Assembly (NCBI GenBank): GCA_938038445.1
Contig: CALHRZ010000003.1
Span: 186,001 to 250,000 of the forward strand
Origin: an uncultured bacterium
Lineage (GTDB): Bacteria > Verrucomicrobiota > Kiritimatiellia > CAIKKV01
Length of the DNA stretch: 64,000 bases
Direction: 5' to 3'
Shown: piece by piece, positions 35,038 through 44,510 of the stretch
Numbering within the stretch: the first letter of the stretch is position 1
Layout of the letters: each line of letters begins with the position of its first letter
Notes under the pieces: generated by a model
Databases searched by the model: none
Told to the model about the DNA's origin: nothing
The model's input: the letters and a program-made list of their open reading frames with translations, nothing else
Translations under genes and position numbers: made by a program

Positions 35038-37254
35038 ATGAATGCATCGATCGCCAGGGTGCTGGTGGATGTTTCCCTGAATCGGGAATTCGACTATTGG
35101 ATTCCGGAACCTCTTCGAGCCCAGATCGTCCTGGGTTCTGCGGTGCGGGTTTCGTTTGGCTCTCGCGAGACCACGGGGTTTGTGGTAGGGCTTGCAGCGG
35201 TGAGCGAGCGCACGGCGCTGAAACCTGTTTTGGCTGTTTTACATGATCAACCCGTTCTTTCCCCTGCGCTGCTTGAGTTGGCCCGGTGGATCAGCGACTA
35301 CTATTGCGCACCGATTGAACGGGTGATTCGAAGCATGTTGCCGGGGGCGGTTCGGCGATCGGGCTCTGCGTTTCGTTGTCGGCGGATCGCGGTTTCGAAG
35401 CGGTCTGGACTCTCTGCGGCCGAATGGGCGGCTTTGCGAAGACGAGCGCCCCGGCAGGCACAAGCGTTAGAGATCATCGAAGCGGGAGCGGGGATCGAAG
35501 TGGGGGTCCTCTCTCGGGAGTATGGAATTCCGGCGTCGGTTGTCCATGCATTGGCGAAGGGGGGGTTCATTCGGGTGGAGGAGGAACGGGGGGCTCGGTT
35601 GCCGTTTCGGAATCGGACTTTTGTCCCGACGGAACCGGCCGTCCTGATGCCCCAGCAAGCGGAAGCGTTGGCGCTAATCCGGAAGTCCCTGGCGGATCTT
35701 GAGCCTCCGGTGGCGTTACTTCATGGGGTTACAGGCAGCGGGAAGACCGAGGTGTATCTTCAAGCCATTGCGCACGTCCTTTCGGAGGGGAAGGGAGCCA
35801 TTGTCTTGGTGCCGGAGATCTCCCTGACGCCTCAAACGGTTGAGCGGTTTGTCGGGCGATTTGGTGAAACGGTTGCGGTTCTTCACAGCGGTCTTTCCGA
35901 AGGGGAGCGGCACGACGAATGGCATCGCATTCGGGAGGGTAAGGCGCGAATTGTGGTTGGAGCCCGGAGTGCGGTTTTTGCACCTGTTTCTCCGTTAGGG
36001 CTTATTGTGGTGGACGAGGAGCATGAACCGACCTACAAGCAAGAGGATGCTCCCCGATATCATGCCCGGGATGTTGCCGTCATGCGGGGACGTCTTGAGC
36101 GATGTTCGGTTGTTTTGGGGACGGCGACCCCGTCGTTCGAGAGTTTCCGGAACTGTGAGATCGGGAAATACGGCAGAGTGTGGATGCCCGCACGGGTGGA
36201 CCATCGCCGGATGCCGCTGATGCGGGTTGTGGACATGGGTCACGAACGCTTGCCGGACGGAAAGCCGGCCATTCTTTCCCGTGAGTTGTTGGATCTGATG
36301 GGGCGTCGGCTTGAACGGGGGGAACAGACGATATTGTTTCTCAATCGGCGCGGCTATGCGGCCTCTCTGGTTTGCTTGGTTTGCGGCCATGTCGAATCCT
36401 GTCCGGACTGCAGTTTGGCGTTCACGTATCATCGCGTGGGGGAACGGCTTCGTTGCCATATTTGCGGCGCGAATCGCGCGGTGCCGCCGGCGTGTCCTTC
36501 GTGTGGTGATCCGGCTTTCCATTATGCGGGTTTGGGCACTCAGCGGCTTGAGCGGCTGGTGGCGAAGCGGTTTCCGGAGGCACGGATCCGGCGGATGGAC
36601 GCGGACACGACGAGCCGACGCCATGCTCACTGGGAAATTCTCGGCGACTTTAAGACCGGGAAAACCGACATCCTGATTGGAACGCAGATGATCGCGAAGG
36701 GGTTGGATTTTCCGAATGTGACTCTGATCGGGATTGTGTTTGCCGATCAAGGGCTTCATGCACCGGATTTTCGGGCGGGGGAACGGACGTTTCAGCTTTT
36801 GGTCCAAGTGGCAGGCCGTGCAGGCCGTGGCGAACTGGCCGGCGACGTTGTGGTTCAGACCTTCAAACCGTTTCATCCCGTTGTTCAGTCGGCGGTTCAG
36901 CTTGACTATGAAGCCTTTTATCGTCGAGAGCAAGAGAGTCGGCGGGAACTGGGGTATCCGCCGTTTGGTCGGATGGTCTGCGTAACGTTTCGAGGGCCCT
37001 CTGAGGAGCAAGTTTTTGAAATCGCCGAGCGGGTGGCGTTGCGTTGGCGGGAACAGGCGCCACCCGGTGCGGTTCTTACCGGTCCCATGCCGGCCGCCTT
37101 GTCCCGTGTCAAAGGATTGTTCCGGTATCAGTTGCTGTTGCGGGGTTCCTCTTCGCGGGGATTGACCGGACCTTTGCGGCTCGTCCTTCGTGCGGAACGG
37201 ATACCGTCCAAGGTGGCGGTGGTCGTGGATGTGGACCCGGTCTCGCTTTTATAG
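35038..37254 (+). CDS. priA: Primosomal replication restart helicase PriA
   Basis: This 738-residue superfamily-2 helicase reloads the replisome at stalled forks. It has the N-terminal DNA-binding domain (F-D-Y-W-I-P and G-S-A-V-R-V-S-F-G), Walker A G-V-T-G-S-G-K-T near residue 235, D-E-E-H, and two zinc sites seen as C-L-V-C, C-P-D-C, C-H-I-C and C-P-S-C around 445-490. The ATG at 35038 is only 5 nt after the upstream terminator and has no ribosome site, so its promoter must lie within or before that terminator, or initiation is at the very 5' end of the mRNA. Confidence 0.94.
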   Translation: MNASIARVLVDVSLNREFDYWIPEPLRAQIVLGSAVRVSFGSRETTGFVVGLAAVSERTALKPVLAVLHDQPVLSPALLELARWISDYYCAPIERVIRSMLPGAVRRSGSAFRCRRIAVSKRSGLSAAEWAALRRRAPRQAQALEIIEAGAGIEVGVLSREYGIPASVVHALAKGGFIRVEEERGARLPFRNRTFVPTEPAVLMPQQAEALALIRKSLADLEPPVALLHGVTGSGKTEVYLQAIAHVLSEGKGAIVLVPEISLTPQTVERFVGRFGETVAVLHSGLSEGERHDEWHRIREGKARIVVGARSAVFAPVSPLGLIVVDEEHEPTYKQEDAPRYHARDVAVMRGRLERCSVVLGTATPSFESFRNCEIGKYGRVWMPARVDHRRMPLMRVVDMGHERLPDGKPAILSRELLDLMGRRLERGEQTILFLNRRGYAASLVCLVCGHVESCPDCSLAFTYHRVGERLRCHICGANRAVPPACPSCGDPAFHYAGLGTQRLERLVAKRFPEARIRRMDADTTSRRHAHWEILGDFKTGKTDILIGTQMIAKGLDFPNVTLIGIVFADQGLHAPDFRAGERTFQLLVQVAGRAGRGELAGDVVVQTFKPFHPVVQSAVQLDYEAFYRREQESRRELGYPPFGRMVCVTFRGPSEEQVFEIAERVALRWREQAPPGAVLTGPMPAALSRVKGLFRYQLLLRGSSSRGLTGPLRLVLRAERIPSKVAVVVDVDPVSLL

Positions 37255-37293
37255 GGAGAGTTGTCGGAAAGGCTAGCCCTTGCCGTTGGACCA

Positions 37294-37302
37294 TGTTATA
37301 AC
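37294..37302 (+). promoter_or_regulatory. Possible extended -10 promoter for metG
   Basis: T-G-T followed by TATAAC (-10 at 37297-37302, TG at 37294-37295) fits an extended -10 element. No matching -35 is seen. The leader would be about 17 nt and includes TAGGAG. Confidence 0.3.
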
Positions 37303-37325
37303 TCTCGGGTTAGGAGTTCAGGAAT

Positions 37326-39275
37326 ATGAGGGCTCAGCGTTTTTACGTCACGACGCCAATTTACTATGTCAATGACAAGCCGCACATCGGACATGCCTAT
37401 ACCACGATTCTGGCGGATGTCCTTGCCCGGTATCACCGTCTGTTCGGTGTTCCGACCTTTTTTCTTACCGGCACGGACGAGCACGGGCAGAAAGTTCAAC
37501 GGGCGGCGGAAAAGGCCGGGATGACCCCCCGCCAGCAGGCCGACTCGACGGTCATTCGCTTTCAGGAGCTGTGGAAACGGATTGCGATAACCCAAGACGA
37601 TTTCATCCGAACGACCGAAGCCCGCCACATTCAGGTTGTGCAGGGAATTCTTAAGGATCTGTACGATCGAGGCGAGATTTATCGGGCGGAGTATGACGGG
37701 TGGTATTGCATTCCCTGCGAACGATTTTTTATGGAAAAGGACTTGGTGGACGGGTGCTGTCCCGACTGCCGTCGGCCCGTGGAAAAGGTTCGAGAGGCCA
37801 ATTATTTTTTCCGGATGAGTCGGTATCAGGATTGGCTGATCGAGTATATTGAAACGCATCCCCGTTTCATCCTGCCCGATTATCGACGGAACGAAACGCT
37901 GGGTTTTCTGCGCAAACCGCTTCAAGACCTCTGCATTTCCAGGCCTAAATCCAGGCTTTCGTGGGGGATCGAGTTACCGTTCGACCCGGATTTTGTATGC
38001 TACGTATGGTTTGACGCCTTGGTTAACTATATCAGTGCGATCGGCTATCGGCGCGATCCGACTTTTTTTGCTCGCTGGTGGCCGGCTTCCCTTCACTTGA
38101 TCGGCAAGGACATTCTGACGACACACACCGTCTATTGGCCGACGATGTTGAAGGCGCTGGATCTTCCTCTTCCAGAGACGATTTTTGCGCACGGGTGGTG
38201 GGTTGTGGGTCAGGCGAAGATGAGCAAATCGTTGGGAAATGTCGTCAATCCCATGGAGATGGTTGAGCGATTTGGTCCGGATGCGTTCCGTTATTTTTTG
38301 ATGGCGGAGATGGTGTTGGGTCAGGATGCGAGTTTTACTGAGGAAGCCTTCATCCGTCGTTACAACACGGATCTTGCGAATGATTTGGGAAATCTTCTCA
38401 GTCGCTGGGCCAAGATGGTGGTGTCGTATCGAAACGGGGTTATTCCCTGGTTTTCCGGCCCTGAGACGGAGGAGGACAGGCAATTGCGGGAGAGGACGTT
38501 GGCGGCAGCCGCTGTGATGCGCGAATCGGTGGAATCCCTGCGGTTGGACCAAGGGCTTGCGGCGGTTGTGGGTGTGCTTCGGGAGGGCAATCGGTACATT
38601 GAGTTTCGAAGGCCGTGGGAGCTGGCTCAGAAGGGGGAGGTGGAGGCGCTTGATCGCGTTCTGTACGCTTTGGCCGAGATGCTGCGGATTGTTTCAGGCC
38701 TTTTGCATCCGATCCTGCCGAACAAGATGGCGGAACTCAGGCGGGTGCTTCGGGAGGAGGAAACCCCCAGCCGGTTCGATTCTCTTTTGCGGTGGGGGGA
38801 ATTGAAAGCCGGTGTTGTTCTCGCGCGGTGCGGCATTCTTTTCCCTCGGATCGTGGAGGGGCCGAAACGCGGAGAGGGGGTGGGCGATATGAAGAGCGTT
38901 ACCGATTCGGCTGAACCTTCTGAGACAGGCACCCCTCCCCAGCAGGGGGTGATGTTCCTTGAGTATGCGGATTTCGAAAAGGTCCAGCTTCGGACCGCTC
39001 GAATTTTGGAAGTTTCGCGAATTGAGAAAGCTGACAAGCTCTTGCGATTGAAAGTTCGGATGGGAAGCGAGGAACGGCAGATTGTAGCCGGTATTGCCCG
39101 GCATTACCGCCCGGATGAGCTTATAGGGAAGACGATCATAGTTGTGGCCAATCTCAAGCCGGTGGTGCTGCGTGGGGTGGAATCTCAGGGAATGCTGCTT
39201 GCGGCTTCATCGGGCGGTGCCCTCCGGCTGCTGACCGTGGATGGTGAGATTCCCGATGGTTCTTTGGTCAAATAG
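37326..39275 (+). CDS. metG: Methionyl-tRNA synthetase with C-terminal tRNA-binding domain
   Basis: This class I synthetase charges tRNA(Met). In the 649-residue protein, P-H-I-G-H near residue 20 is the HIGH motif, and K-M-S-K-S near 300 the second signature. A zinc-type knuckle (C-I-P-C and C-C-P-D-C) lies around 126-147. An anticodon-binding helical domain follows. The final ~105 residues (F-E-K-V-Q-L-R-T-A-R-I, then G-I-A-R-H-Y and S-Q-G-M-L-L-A-A) form an EMAP-II-like tRNA-binding domain, joined by a linker around residues 515-540. TAGGAG precedes the ATG. Confidence 0.95.
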   Translation: MRAQRFYVTTPIYYVNDKPHIGHAYTTILADVLARYHRLFGVPTFFLTGTDEHGQKVQRAAEKAGMTPRQQADSTVIRFQELWKRIAITQDDFIRTTEARHIQVVQGILKDLYDRGEIYRAEYDGWYCIPCERFFMEKDLVDGCCPDCRRPVEKVREANYFFRMSRYQDWLIEYIETHPRFILPDYRRNETLGFLRKPLQDLCISRPKSRLSWGIELPFDPDFVCYVWFDALVNYISAIGYRRDPTFFARWWPASLHLIGKDILTTHTVYWPTMLKALDLPLPETIFAHGWWVVGQAKMSKSLGNVVNPMEMVERFGPDAFRYFLMAEMVLGQDASFTEEAFIRRYNTDLANDLGNLLSRWAKMVVSYRNGVIPWFSGPETEEDRQLRERTLAAAAVMRESVESLRLDQGLAAVVGVLREGNRYIEFRRPWELAQKGEVEALDRVLYALAEMLRIVSGLLHPILPNKMAELRRVLREEETPSRFDSLLRWGELKAGVVLARCGILFPRIVEGPKRGEGVGDMKSVTDSAEPSETGTPPQQGVMFLEYADFEKVQLRTARILEVSRIEKADKLLRLKVRMGSEERQIVAGIARHYRPDELIGKTIIVVANLKPVVLRGVESQGMLLAASSGGALRLLTVDGEIPDGSLVK

Positions 39276-39378
39276 ACCTTGAGTTGATTTTTTTTCTCAT
39301 TTTTTTCGAAACGGCGCCTTTTTATCCGTTCCGGTTTTATGGTGTTTGATCCCTCGAATAGAAAAAAAGTAAAAATGT

Positions 39379-39407
39379 TTGACGGTGGGTCAAAAGTCAG
39401 CGATAGT
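39379..39407 (+). promoter_or_regulatory. Promoter of the mraZ division/cell-wall cluster
   Basis: TTGACG (39379-39384), a 17-nt spacer and GATAGT (39402-39407). The leader before the GTG at 39437 would be only about 23 nt. The 161-nt gap after metG is otherwise T-rich upstream and shows no clear hairpin terminator. The three spaced TGGG boxes of the E. coli MraZ operator are not present; only one TGGG lies in the spacer. Confidence 0.5.
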
Positions 39408-39436
39408 ACGGTTGAAATCAATCGAAGTGGTGAAAA

Positions 39437-39940
39437 GTGTCAGAACGAGGCACCATTCATCCTCAGGAAAAGCGGGAAGATCCACCTCAACCGCCCCCGA
39501 TTTTTTCGGGGGTAATGTTGCACACTTTGGACCCCAAAAAGCGGCTAACGATTCCTTCCGCGTGGCGGGAGGAGATTGGAAAACCCGAACGGGTTTTTGT
39601 GATGCCCGGTTTTGATGGAGAACCCTGTTTGTATGTGTTTCCAATGCGGATTATTGGGGCACGGTTGGAAGCGGTGAGTCGGGTCTCGCTTTCCGATCCT
39701 GTCTATCGGGCTTTTACTCGGTTGATTGGGGAAAACAGCGCGGATTTGCCGTGGGATTCGCAGGGAAGGATTCGGATTCCGGATCATCTTCTGGAAAAGG
39801 CCAGTTTAACCCAGGAGATTTACATGAACGGAGCCAAGGATCGGTTTGAGCTTTGGCGGCCGGACCTGCGGGAGACGTATCGCAAGGTCTCCGAGAGTTC
39901 GATGACGTTGAGCCAGGCGGCGAAATTGCTGGGATTTTAA
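39437..39940 (+). CDS. mraZ: MraZ transcriptional regulator of the division/cell-wall cluster
   Basis: MraZ is an AbrB-like DNA-binding protein that represses its own operon. The 167-residue sequence has the two family repeats: F-S-G-V-M-L-H-T-L-D-P-K-K-R-L-T-I-P and W-D-S-Q-G-R-I-R-I-P. The start is taken as GTG 39437, since the F-S-G segment upstream of the first ATG (39515) is conserved; this leaves a Pro-rich extension of about 22 residues before the fold. It lies 1 nt before rsmH. Confidence 0.9.
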   Translation: MSERGTIHPQEKREDPPQPPPIFSGVMLHTLDPKKRLTIPSAWREEIGKPERVFVMPGFDGEPCLYVFPMRIIGARLEAVSRVSLSDPVYRAFTRLIGENSADLPWDSQGRIRIPDHLLEKASLTQEIYMNGAKDRFELWRPDLRETYRKVSESSMTLSQAAKLLGF

Positions 39941-39941
39941 G

Positions 39942-40895
39942 ATGGAAAAGAGTCTTCATCAACCGGTAATGGCCGCGGAAGCGCTTGAAGCGTTGAGGGT
40001 TCGAGCAGGGGGGACGTATGTGGATGCGACGTTGGGAGGGGGGGGGCATGCCATTCGGATTGCGGAAGCCGTGGGCCCGACCGGCTGGTTGATTGCTTTG
40101 GATCGCGATCCCGAAGCGGTACGGCGGGCGGAGTGGTTGAAAAAAGAAGCGTCTGCACGAGTAACGATTTGCCACTCGAATTTTAGTCGTTTACGAAACG
40201 TTTTAGACGAGTTGGGTGTTCTTGAGGTGGATGGCGTCCTGTTCGATCTAGGGGTGTCATCCGATCAGCTGATGCATTCGCATCGGGGTTTTTCCTTTCA
40301 GCAGGATGGTCCACTTGACATGCGGATGGATCCGACCGAGGGGGTGACGGCGGCGGACCTGCTCAATTGCTTAGAGGAACGGGAACTTGCGGAATTGATT
40401 TGGCGTTATGGCGAAGAGCGTCGAGCGAAGCGGCTGGCATCCGCTTTGGTGGCTCGCCGACGTCAACGGCCTTGGGCGCGAACCCTTGAACTTGCGGAAC
40501 TTGCCCTTCGTGTGGTTGCGGGGGGCGGTAGGCTTCATCCGGCTACTCGTCTTTTTCAGGCGCTCCGCATTGCGGTTAATGACGAACTTGGGGCGCTAGA
40601 GGAGGGGTTGGAAGTGGCCATCGAGCGGGTTCGCGTTGGAGGCCGGGTTGTGGCGATTGCCTTTCACAGTCTAGAAGATCGAGTGGTCAAACAGGTTTTT
40701 TGGCGTCATTTTCCTCGGTGGGAAAATCTTCAAGGGGGTGGTCGGCGCCGGAAAGGGGAACGGCCGTACGCCGTTCCAGTCCATCCCAAGCCGTTGAAGC
40801 CGACTTTGGACGAAGTGGAACGAAATCCCTGTGCGCGATCCGCCCGATTGCGGGCGGTCGAACGGGTGGAGGAAGAATGGCCATGCGCCGCGTGA
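39942..40895 (+). CDS. rsmH: 16S rRNA m4C1402 methyltransferase
   Basis: RsmH methylates N4 of C1402 in 16S rRNA using SAM. The 317-residue protein has H-Q-P-V-M near the N-terminus, the SAM loop V-D-A-T-L-G-G-G-G-H near residue 27, the L-F-D-L-G-V-S-S-D-Q segment, R-G-F-S-F-Q-x-D-G-P-L-D-M-R-M-D, and the C-terminal I-A-F-H-S-L-E-D-R. Its 3' end overlaps ftsL by 19 nt. Confidence 0.95.
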   Translation: MEKSLHQPVMAAEALEALRVRAGGTYVDATLGGGGHAIRIAEAVGPTGWLIALDRDPEAVRRAEWLKKEASARVTICHSNFSRLRNVLDELGVLEVDGVLFDLGVSSDQLMHSHRGFSFQQDGPLDMRMDPTEGVTAADLLNCLEERELAELIWRYGEERRAKRLASALVARRRQRPWARTLELAELALRVVAGGGRLHPATRLFQALRIAVNDELGALEEGLEVAIERVRVGGRVVAIAFHSLEDRVVKQVFWRHFPRWENLQGGGRRRKGERPYAVPVHPKPLKPTLDEVERNPCARSARLRAVERVEEEWPCAA

Positions 40896-41269
40896 ATCGC
40901 AAACGCAATGATCCGACTCAGCGTCTGCCGATGGCTGTTCTCATCGGTGTTTTGCTGGTCATGGGAATGGGGGTTGGGTATATGGGGTTAAAATCCCATT
41001 GTGAAATGCTGGGTGCGGACATTCGTCGGTTAGAGAGCGAGTTGGAGTTGAATCGTCGCCGGTTGCAGGCGGAAGAGTTCAAGTGGGCCGAACGGATGAC
41101 GCCCCGGCGGATTGAGGAGGCGATTGTGCGTCATGGGCTCGACCTGACATGGCCGAATCGCCGACAGATTGTACGACTTTACGATTCCCGAGCGCCCGAC
41201 TTGACATGGGTGGACGTTCGGGAGGCGGCTCGTTTCGCTCGGCTGGAACAAATTGCGTTGAATGAATGA
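40877..41269 (+). CDS. ftsL: FtsL-like cell division protein
   Basis: The 130-residue bitopic protein has a basic cytoplasmic tail, one membrane helix (about residues 19-38) and a periplasmic coiled coil with many Glu, Leu and Arg (about 42-62), as in FtsL. The family is poorly conserved, so the name rests mainly on size, topology and its place between rsmH and ftsI. The ATG at 40877 has GGAGG 4 nt upstream; ATG 40883 is an alternative. It overlaps both neighbours. Confidence 0.7.
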   Translation: MAMRRVNRKRNDPTQRLPMAVLIGVLLVMGMGVGYMGLKSHCEMLGADIRRLESELELNRRRLQAEEFKWAERMTPRRIEEAIVRHGLDLTWPNRRQIVRLYDSRAPDLTWVDVREAARFARLEQIALNE

Positions 41270-43019
41270 GGCGCCCATTGTCCGACGAATGCGGGTTGTG
41301 GAAGGGATATTGGGTGCCTGTTTTATTCTGCTGGCGCTTCGGCTGATTTTTCTTCATACCCGGCCGGACCCAAGCCGGGTACGTAAAGCCGACGCCTCGA
41401 GCCGGTTTGTTCGGATTCAACCGGCTCCTCGCGGAAGAATCTACGATGGGAGCCGAACGCCGGTTCTTTTAGCGGCCAGCGTGGCGAGAAAGGACCTCTG
41501 CGCCGACCCCTTCATTCTTCACCAGCGGACCAATGTCGCAGCAGCCGTGGCGCTTTTGGCTCCTTTTTTGAATCAGCCTGCGAGTCGTTTGGAAGAGCGT
41601 CTGGCCAATTCGTCCAACCGATTTGTATACCTTCAACGGCATCTTCCGGAAGAGATTGCCGAGCCGATATGGCAGGCGATATCCAATGCCGGCCTTCATC
41701 GGTCTTACGGTATTTATTTGAGGGATTCGACCTTTCGGAAATATCCTCATGGCGACCATCTTTGTCATGTGATCGGCTTTGCCAGCCGGGATGTGGTGGA
41801 ACGAGGTTTAGCCGGTGTTGAACTTGTCTTTGACCGGTATCTTCAGGGGGTGCCTGGGGTCATCCGGGGGCGGCGTGATGCGTTTTCAACGGAACTCTAC
41901 ACCCTGCGGGAGGATGAGACGCCGCCGGTTCCTGGAGCGGATCTCTATTTAACGGTTGATGGGACAATCCAGTATTTCGCGGAAGAAGCGATAGAGGAAG
42001 CGATAATCGCCCATCGGGCCAAGGGGGCGTGGGCGATCGTGCAACGGTGTCATACGGGGGAGATTCTTGCCATGGCCAGTCGGCCGGCATTCGATCTCAA
42101 CCGGTTTTCCGAATCCTCGGCCGATCAGAGGACCAATCGGGCCATTTCGATTGTGTATGAGCCGGGGTCCATTTTTAAACCCGTTGTACTCGCACTGGCG
42201 TTCGAACGGAAACTGGTGACCCCTTCGCAGGTTTTTGACTGTGAAAGCGGATCCTGGTTTCACGAAGGGCGGATTCTGCGCGATTATCATCCCTACGCCC
42301 GGCTGAGCGTGGCGGATATTCTTAAGAAGTCGAGCAACATTGGAACGGCCAAGATTGCGCTTTTGCTCGGCAACGAGTATTTCTATGAAGGGGCCAGGGG
42401 CTTCGGCTATGGACGCCGGCTCGGCATCGAGCTGCCCAACGAGGAAGCGGGCATTCTATGGTCCCCCCGTTCCCCGAATTGGTCTCGTCTGACTTGTTCG
42501 CGGATGGCCATTGGGCAAGGGGTGGCCGTAACGGCGCTGCAGATGGCGGGGATGATGAGTGCGATTGCCAATGGAGGCTACTTGCTCCGTCCATGGGCGG
42601 TTCGTCGTGTGGTGGCGGCCGACGGAACGGTGTTGAAGCAAGGAGAGCCGGAGGTCTTGGCCCGTCCCATTTCTGCGGAAACGTCCGCTTTGATGCGGTA
42701 TCTTCTTACCCGGGTGACGGAAGAGGGAGGCACAGGAACGCGCGCGCGGATTGAAGGGTACCGCGTGGCGGGCAAGACGGGGACGGCGCAGAAAGTGGTC
42801 CAGGGCCGTTACTCGGAGACCGATTATGTGGCTTCTTTCGCCGGTTTTTTCCCTGCCGACCAACCGGAAATCACGGTGGTGGTGGGGGTGGACGAACCCC
42901 AGCCCTTTCACACGGGAGGTGTGGTGGCGGCGCCGGTCTTTGCACGGATCGCCTTGCAGACGGCCCGTTATCTTGCGCTCAAACCCTGTTCCCTCGATAA
43001 TGAAAGCTCCATTCCATAA
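41262..43019 (+). CDS. ftsI: Septal peptidoglycan transpeptidase (penicillin-binding protein)
   Basis: The 585-residue class B penicillin-binding protein cross-links septal peptidoglycan. It has one N-terminal membrane helix (about 14-30), a dimerisation domain with P-R-G-R-I-Y-D near 60, and the transpeptidase motifs S-I-F-K (active Ser, about 302-305), S-S-N near 350 and G-K-T-G-T near 500. No PASTA domains follow. The start overlaps the ftsL stop by 8 nt. The position in the cluster fits FtsI rather than the elongation PBP2. Confidence 0.93.
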   Translation: MNEAPIVRRMRVVEGILGACFILLALRLIFLHTRPDPSRVRKADASSRFVRIQPAPRGRIYDGSRTPVLLAASVARKDLCADPFILHQRTNVAAAVALLAPFLNQPASRLEERLANSSNRFVYLQRHLPEEIAEPIWQAISNAGLHRSYGIYLRDSTFRKYPHGDHLCHVIGFASRDVVERGLAGVELVFDRYLQGVPGVIRGRRDAFSTELYTLREDETPPVPGADLYLTVDGTIQYFAEEAIEEAIIAHRAKGAWAIVQRCHTGEILAMASRPAFDLNRFSESSADQRTNRAISIVYEPGSIFKPVVLALAFERKLVTPSQVFDCESGSWFHEGRILRDYHPYARLSVADILKKSSNIGTAKIALLLGNEYFYEGARGFGYGRRLGIELPNEEAGILWSPRSPNWSRLTCSRMAIGQGVAVTALQMAGMMSAIANGGYLLRPWAVRRVVAADGTVLKQGEPEVLARPISAETSALMRYLLTRVTEEGGTGTRARIEGYRVAGKTGTAQKVVQGRYSETDYVASFAGFFPADQPEITVVVGVDEPQPFHTGGVVAAPVFARIALQTARYLALKPCSLDNESSIP

Positions 43020-43025
43020 GGTCCC

Positions 43026-44510
43026 ATGTACGACTGCTCAACGTCTTTTTCTTTGGAACGATGGCTAGCTCTCCATCCGGATGTTGAAATCCGGGGGTCC
43101 CGGATTGTTGAAATCCAGGGGGTCACCCATGATTCGCGCCAGGTTCGTGCCGGATGGCTGTTTGCTGCCCTTCCTGGAAGGCGGGCCAATGGACTTGATT
43201 TTGTGCCAGATGCGGTCCGGCGCGGCGCCGGCGCGATTTTGTGCGAACGGTTTCCTTCCCAACTTGAAAAAACGATTTCTTTGTTACGCGTCCCGCAGGT
43301 GCGGCCTGTGTTGGCGGACTTGGCGGAGGCTTTTTACGGACAGCCTGCCTTACGGCTTCGGCTGGTGGGCGTAACGGGCACAAATGGCAAGACGACGATC
43401 GCGTTTCTGACACGCGCGATTTTCGAGGAATCGGGGGTGGACTGGGGGTTGATCGGAACGATCGAATACCGAATGGGGGAACGCGTCATTCCCGCCGGCC
43501 GGACGACCCCTGAATCCACCGAGGTGCAGCGATATTTGGCCCAGATGGTTCAGGCGGGATGTGCCGGCGCCGTGTTGGAGGTTTCCTCACATGCGTTGGA
43601 TCAGGTCCGGGTGCGGGGGCGTCTCTTCGACGTGGCCGTATTTACCAACCTCACACAGGATCATCTGGATTACCATGGGACAATGGAAAACTATTTTTTG
43701 GCCAAACGTCGGCTTTTTACGGATCTGGGAAAGGGTGAAAAGGCGGGGGTGGCGATTATCAATGCCGACGATCCTTATGGGCGGCGGCTGGTGGAAGATC
43801 CGGAGATCCTTGTGCCGAAACTTTCATATGGGCTTGGAATATCGTGTATGATTCGAGCCGACGCGGTGGAGTCGGACTGTGAAGGCAGCCGGTTTCGGGT
43901 GATCACGCCCTGGGGGGAGGGGGAAGTGAAAATCCATCTTCCAGGTCTTTACAACGTATATAACGCGTTGGCTGCCATCGGGGTCGGCGGTGCGTTGGGG
44001 ATTTCCCTCGAAGCAATTCTCTCGGGGATTAGGTCGGTTCGCCAGGTGCCGGGTCGGTTAGAACCGATTCCCAATCGCCGCGGAATTCAGGTATTTGTGG
44101 ATTATGCGCACACAGAGGATGCGCTTTCGAATGTGCTGCGCACTCTTCGGCCGCTGACGCGGGGCCGTTTGGTGGTGGTGTTTGGCTGTGGGGGGGATCG
44201 GGACCGGGGGAAACGGCCCCGGATGGGAGCGGTGGCCGCCCGATATGCCGATCATACGGTTCTGACGTCCGATAATCCGAGGCGAGAAGATCCGGAAGCG
44301 ATCCTTGCCGAAATCCGGGCCGGGATGCCGCCCGACACTGCGTATGAAATCATTGTAGACCGGGCGCAAGCGATCCGGGCGGCGCTCGACGGTGCGAAGC
44401 CGGGAGATGTGGTGCTGATTGCCGGAAAGGGGCATGAGACGTTTCAGGAATTTGCGAATCGGATGGTGCCTTTTGATGACCGGGAAGTGGCGAGGAGTTT
44501 TCTGGAATGA
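43026..44510 (+). CDS. murE: UDP-MurNAc-L-Ala-D-Glu:meso-diaminopimelate ligase
   Basis: MurE adds the third residue of the peptidoglycan stem peptide. The 494-residue protein has an N-terminal UDP-binding domain (T-H-D-S-R-Q-V), the ATP loop G-T-N-G-K-T-T near 118, and D-N-P-R (residues about 418-421), the motif that marks enzymes adding meso-diaminopimelate rather than lysine. The start lies 6 nt after ftsI; the end overlaps murF by 4 nt. Confidence 0.95.
   Translation: MYDCSTSFSLERWLALHPDVEIRGSRIVEIQGVTHDSRQVRAGWLFAALPGRRANGLDFVPDAVRRGAGAILCERFPSQLEKTISLLRVPQVRPVLADLAEAFYGQPALRLRLVGVTGTNGKTTIAFLTRAIFEESGVDWGLIGTIEYRMGERVIPAGRTTPESTEVQRYLAQMVQAGCAGAVLEVSSHALDQVRVRGRLFDVAVFTNLTQDHLDYHGTMENYFLAKRRLFTDLGKGEKAGVAIINADDPYGRRLVEDPEILVPKLSYGLGISCMIRADAVESDCEGSRFRVITPWGEGEVKIHLPGLYNVYNALAAIGVGGALGISLEAILSGIRSVRQVPGRLEPIPNRRGIQVFVDYAHTEDALSNVLRTLRPLTRGRLVVVFGCGGDRDRGKRPRMGAVAARYADHTVLTSDNPRREDPEAILAEIRAGMPPDTAYEIIVDRAQAIRAALDGAKPGDVVLIAGKGHETFQEFANRMVPFDDREVARSFLE

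Noticed and set aside
37255-37325. Riboswitch or T-box before metG
   Set aside because: The gap is only 71 nt with no conserved box or long hairpin.
39276-39436. E. coli-type MraZ operator (three spaced TGGG boxes)
   Set aside because: Only one TGGG is found, in the promoter spacer, so I do not call an operator.
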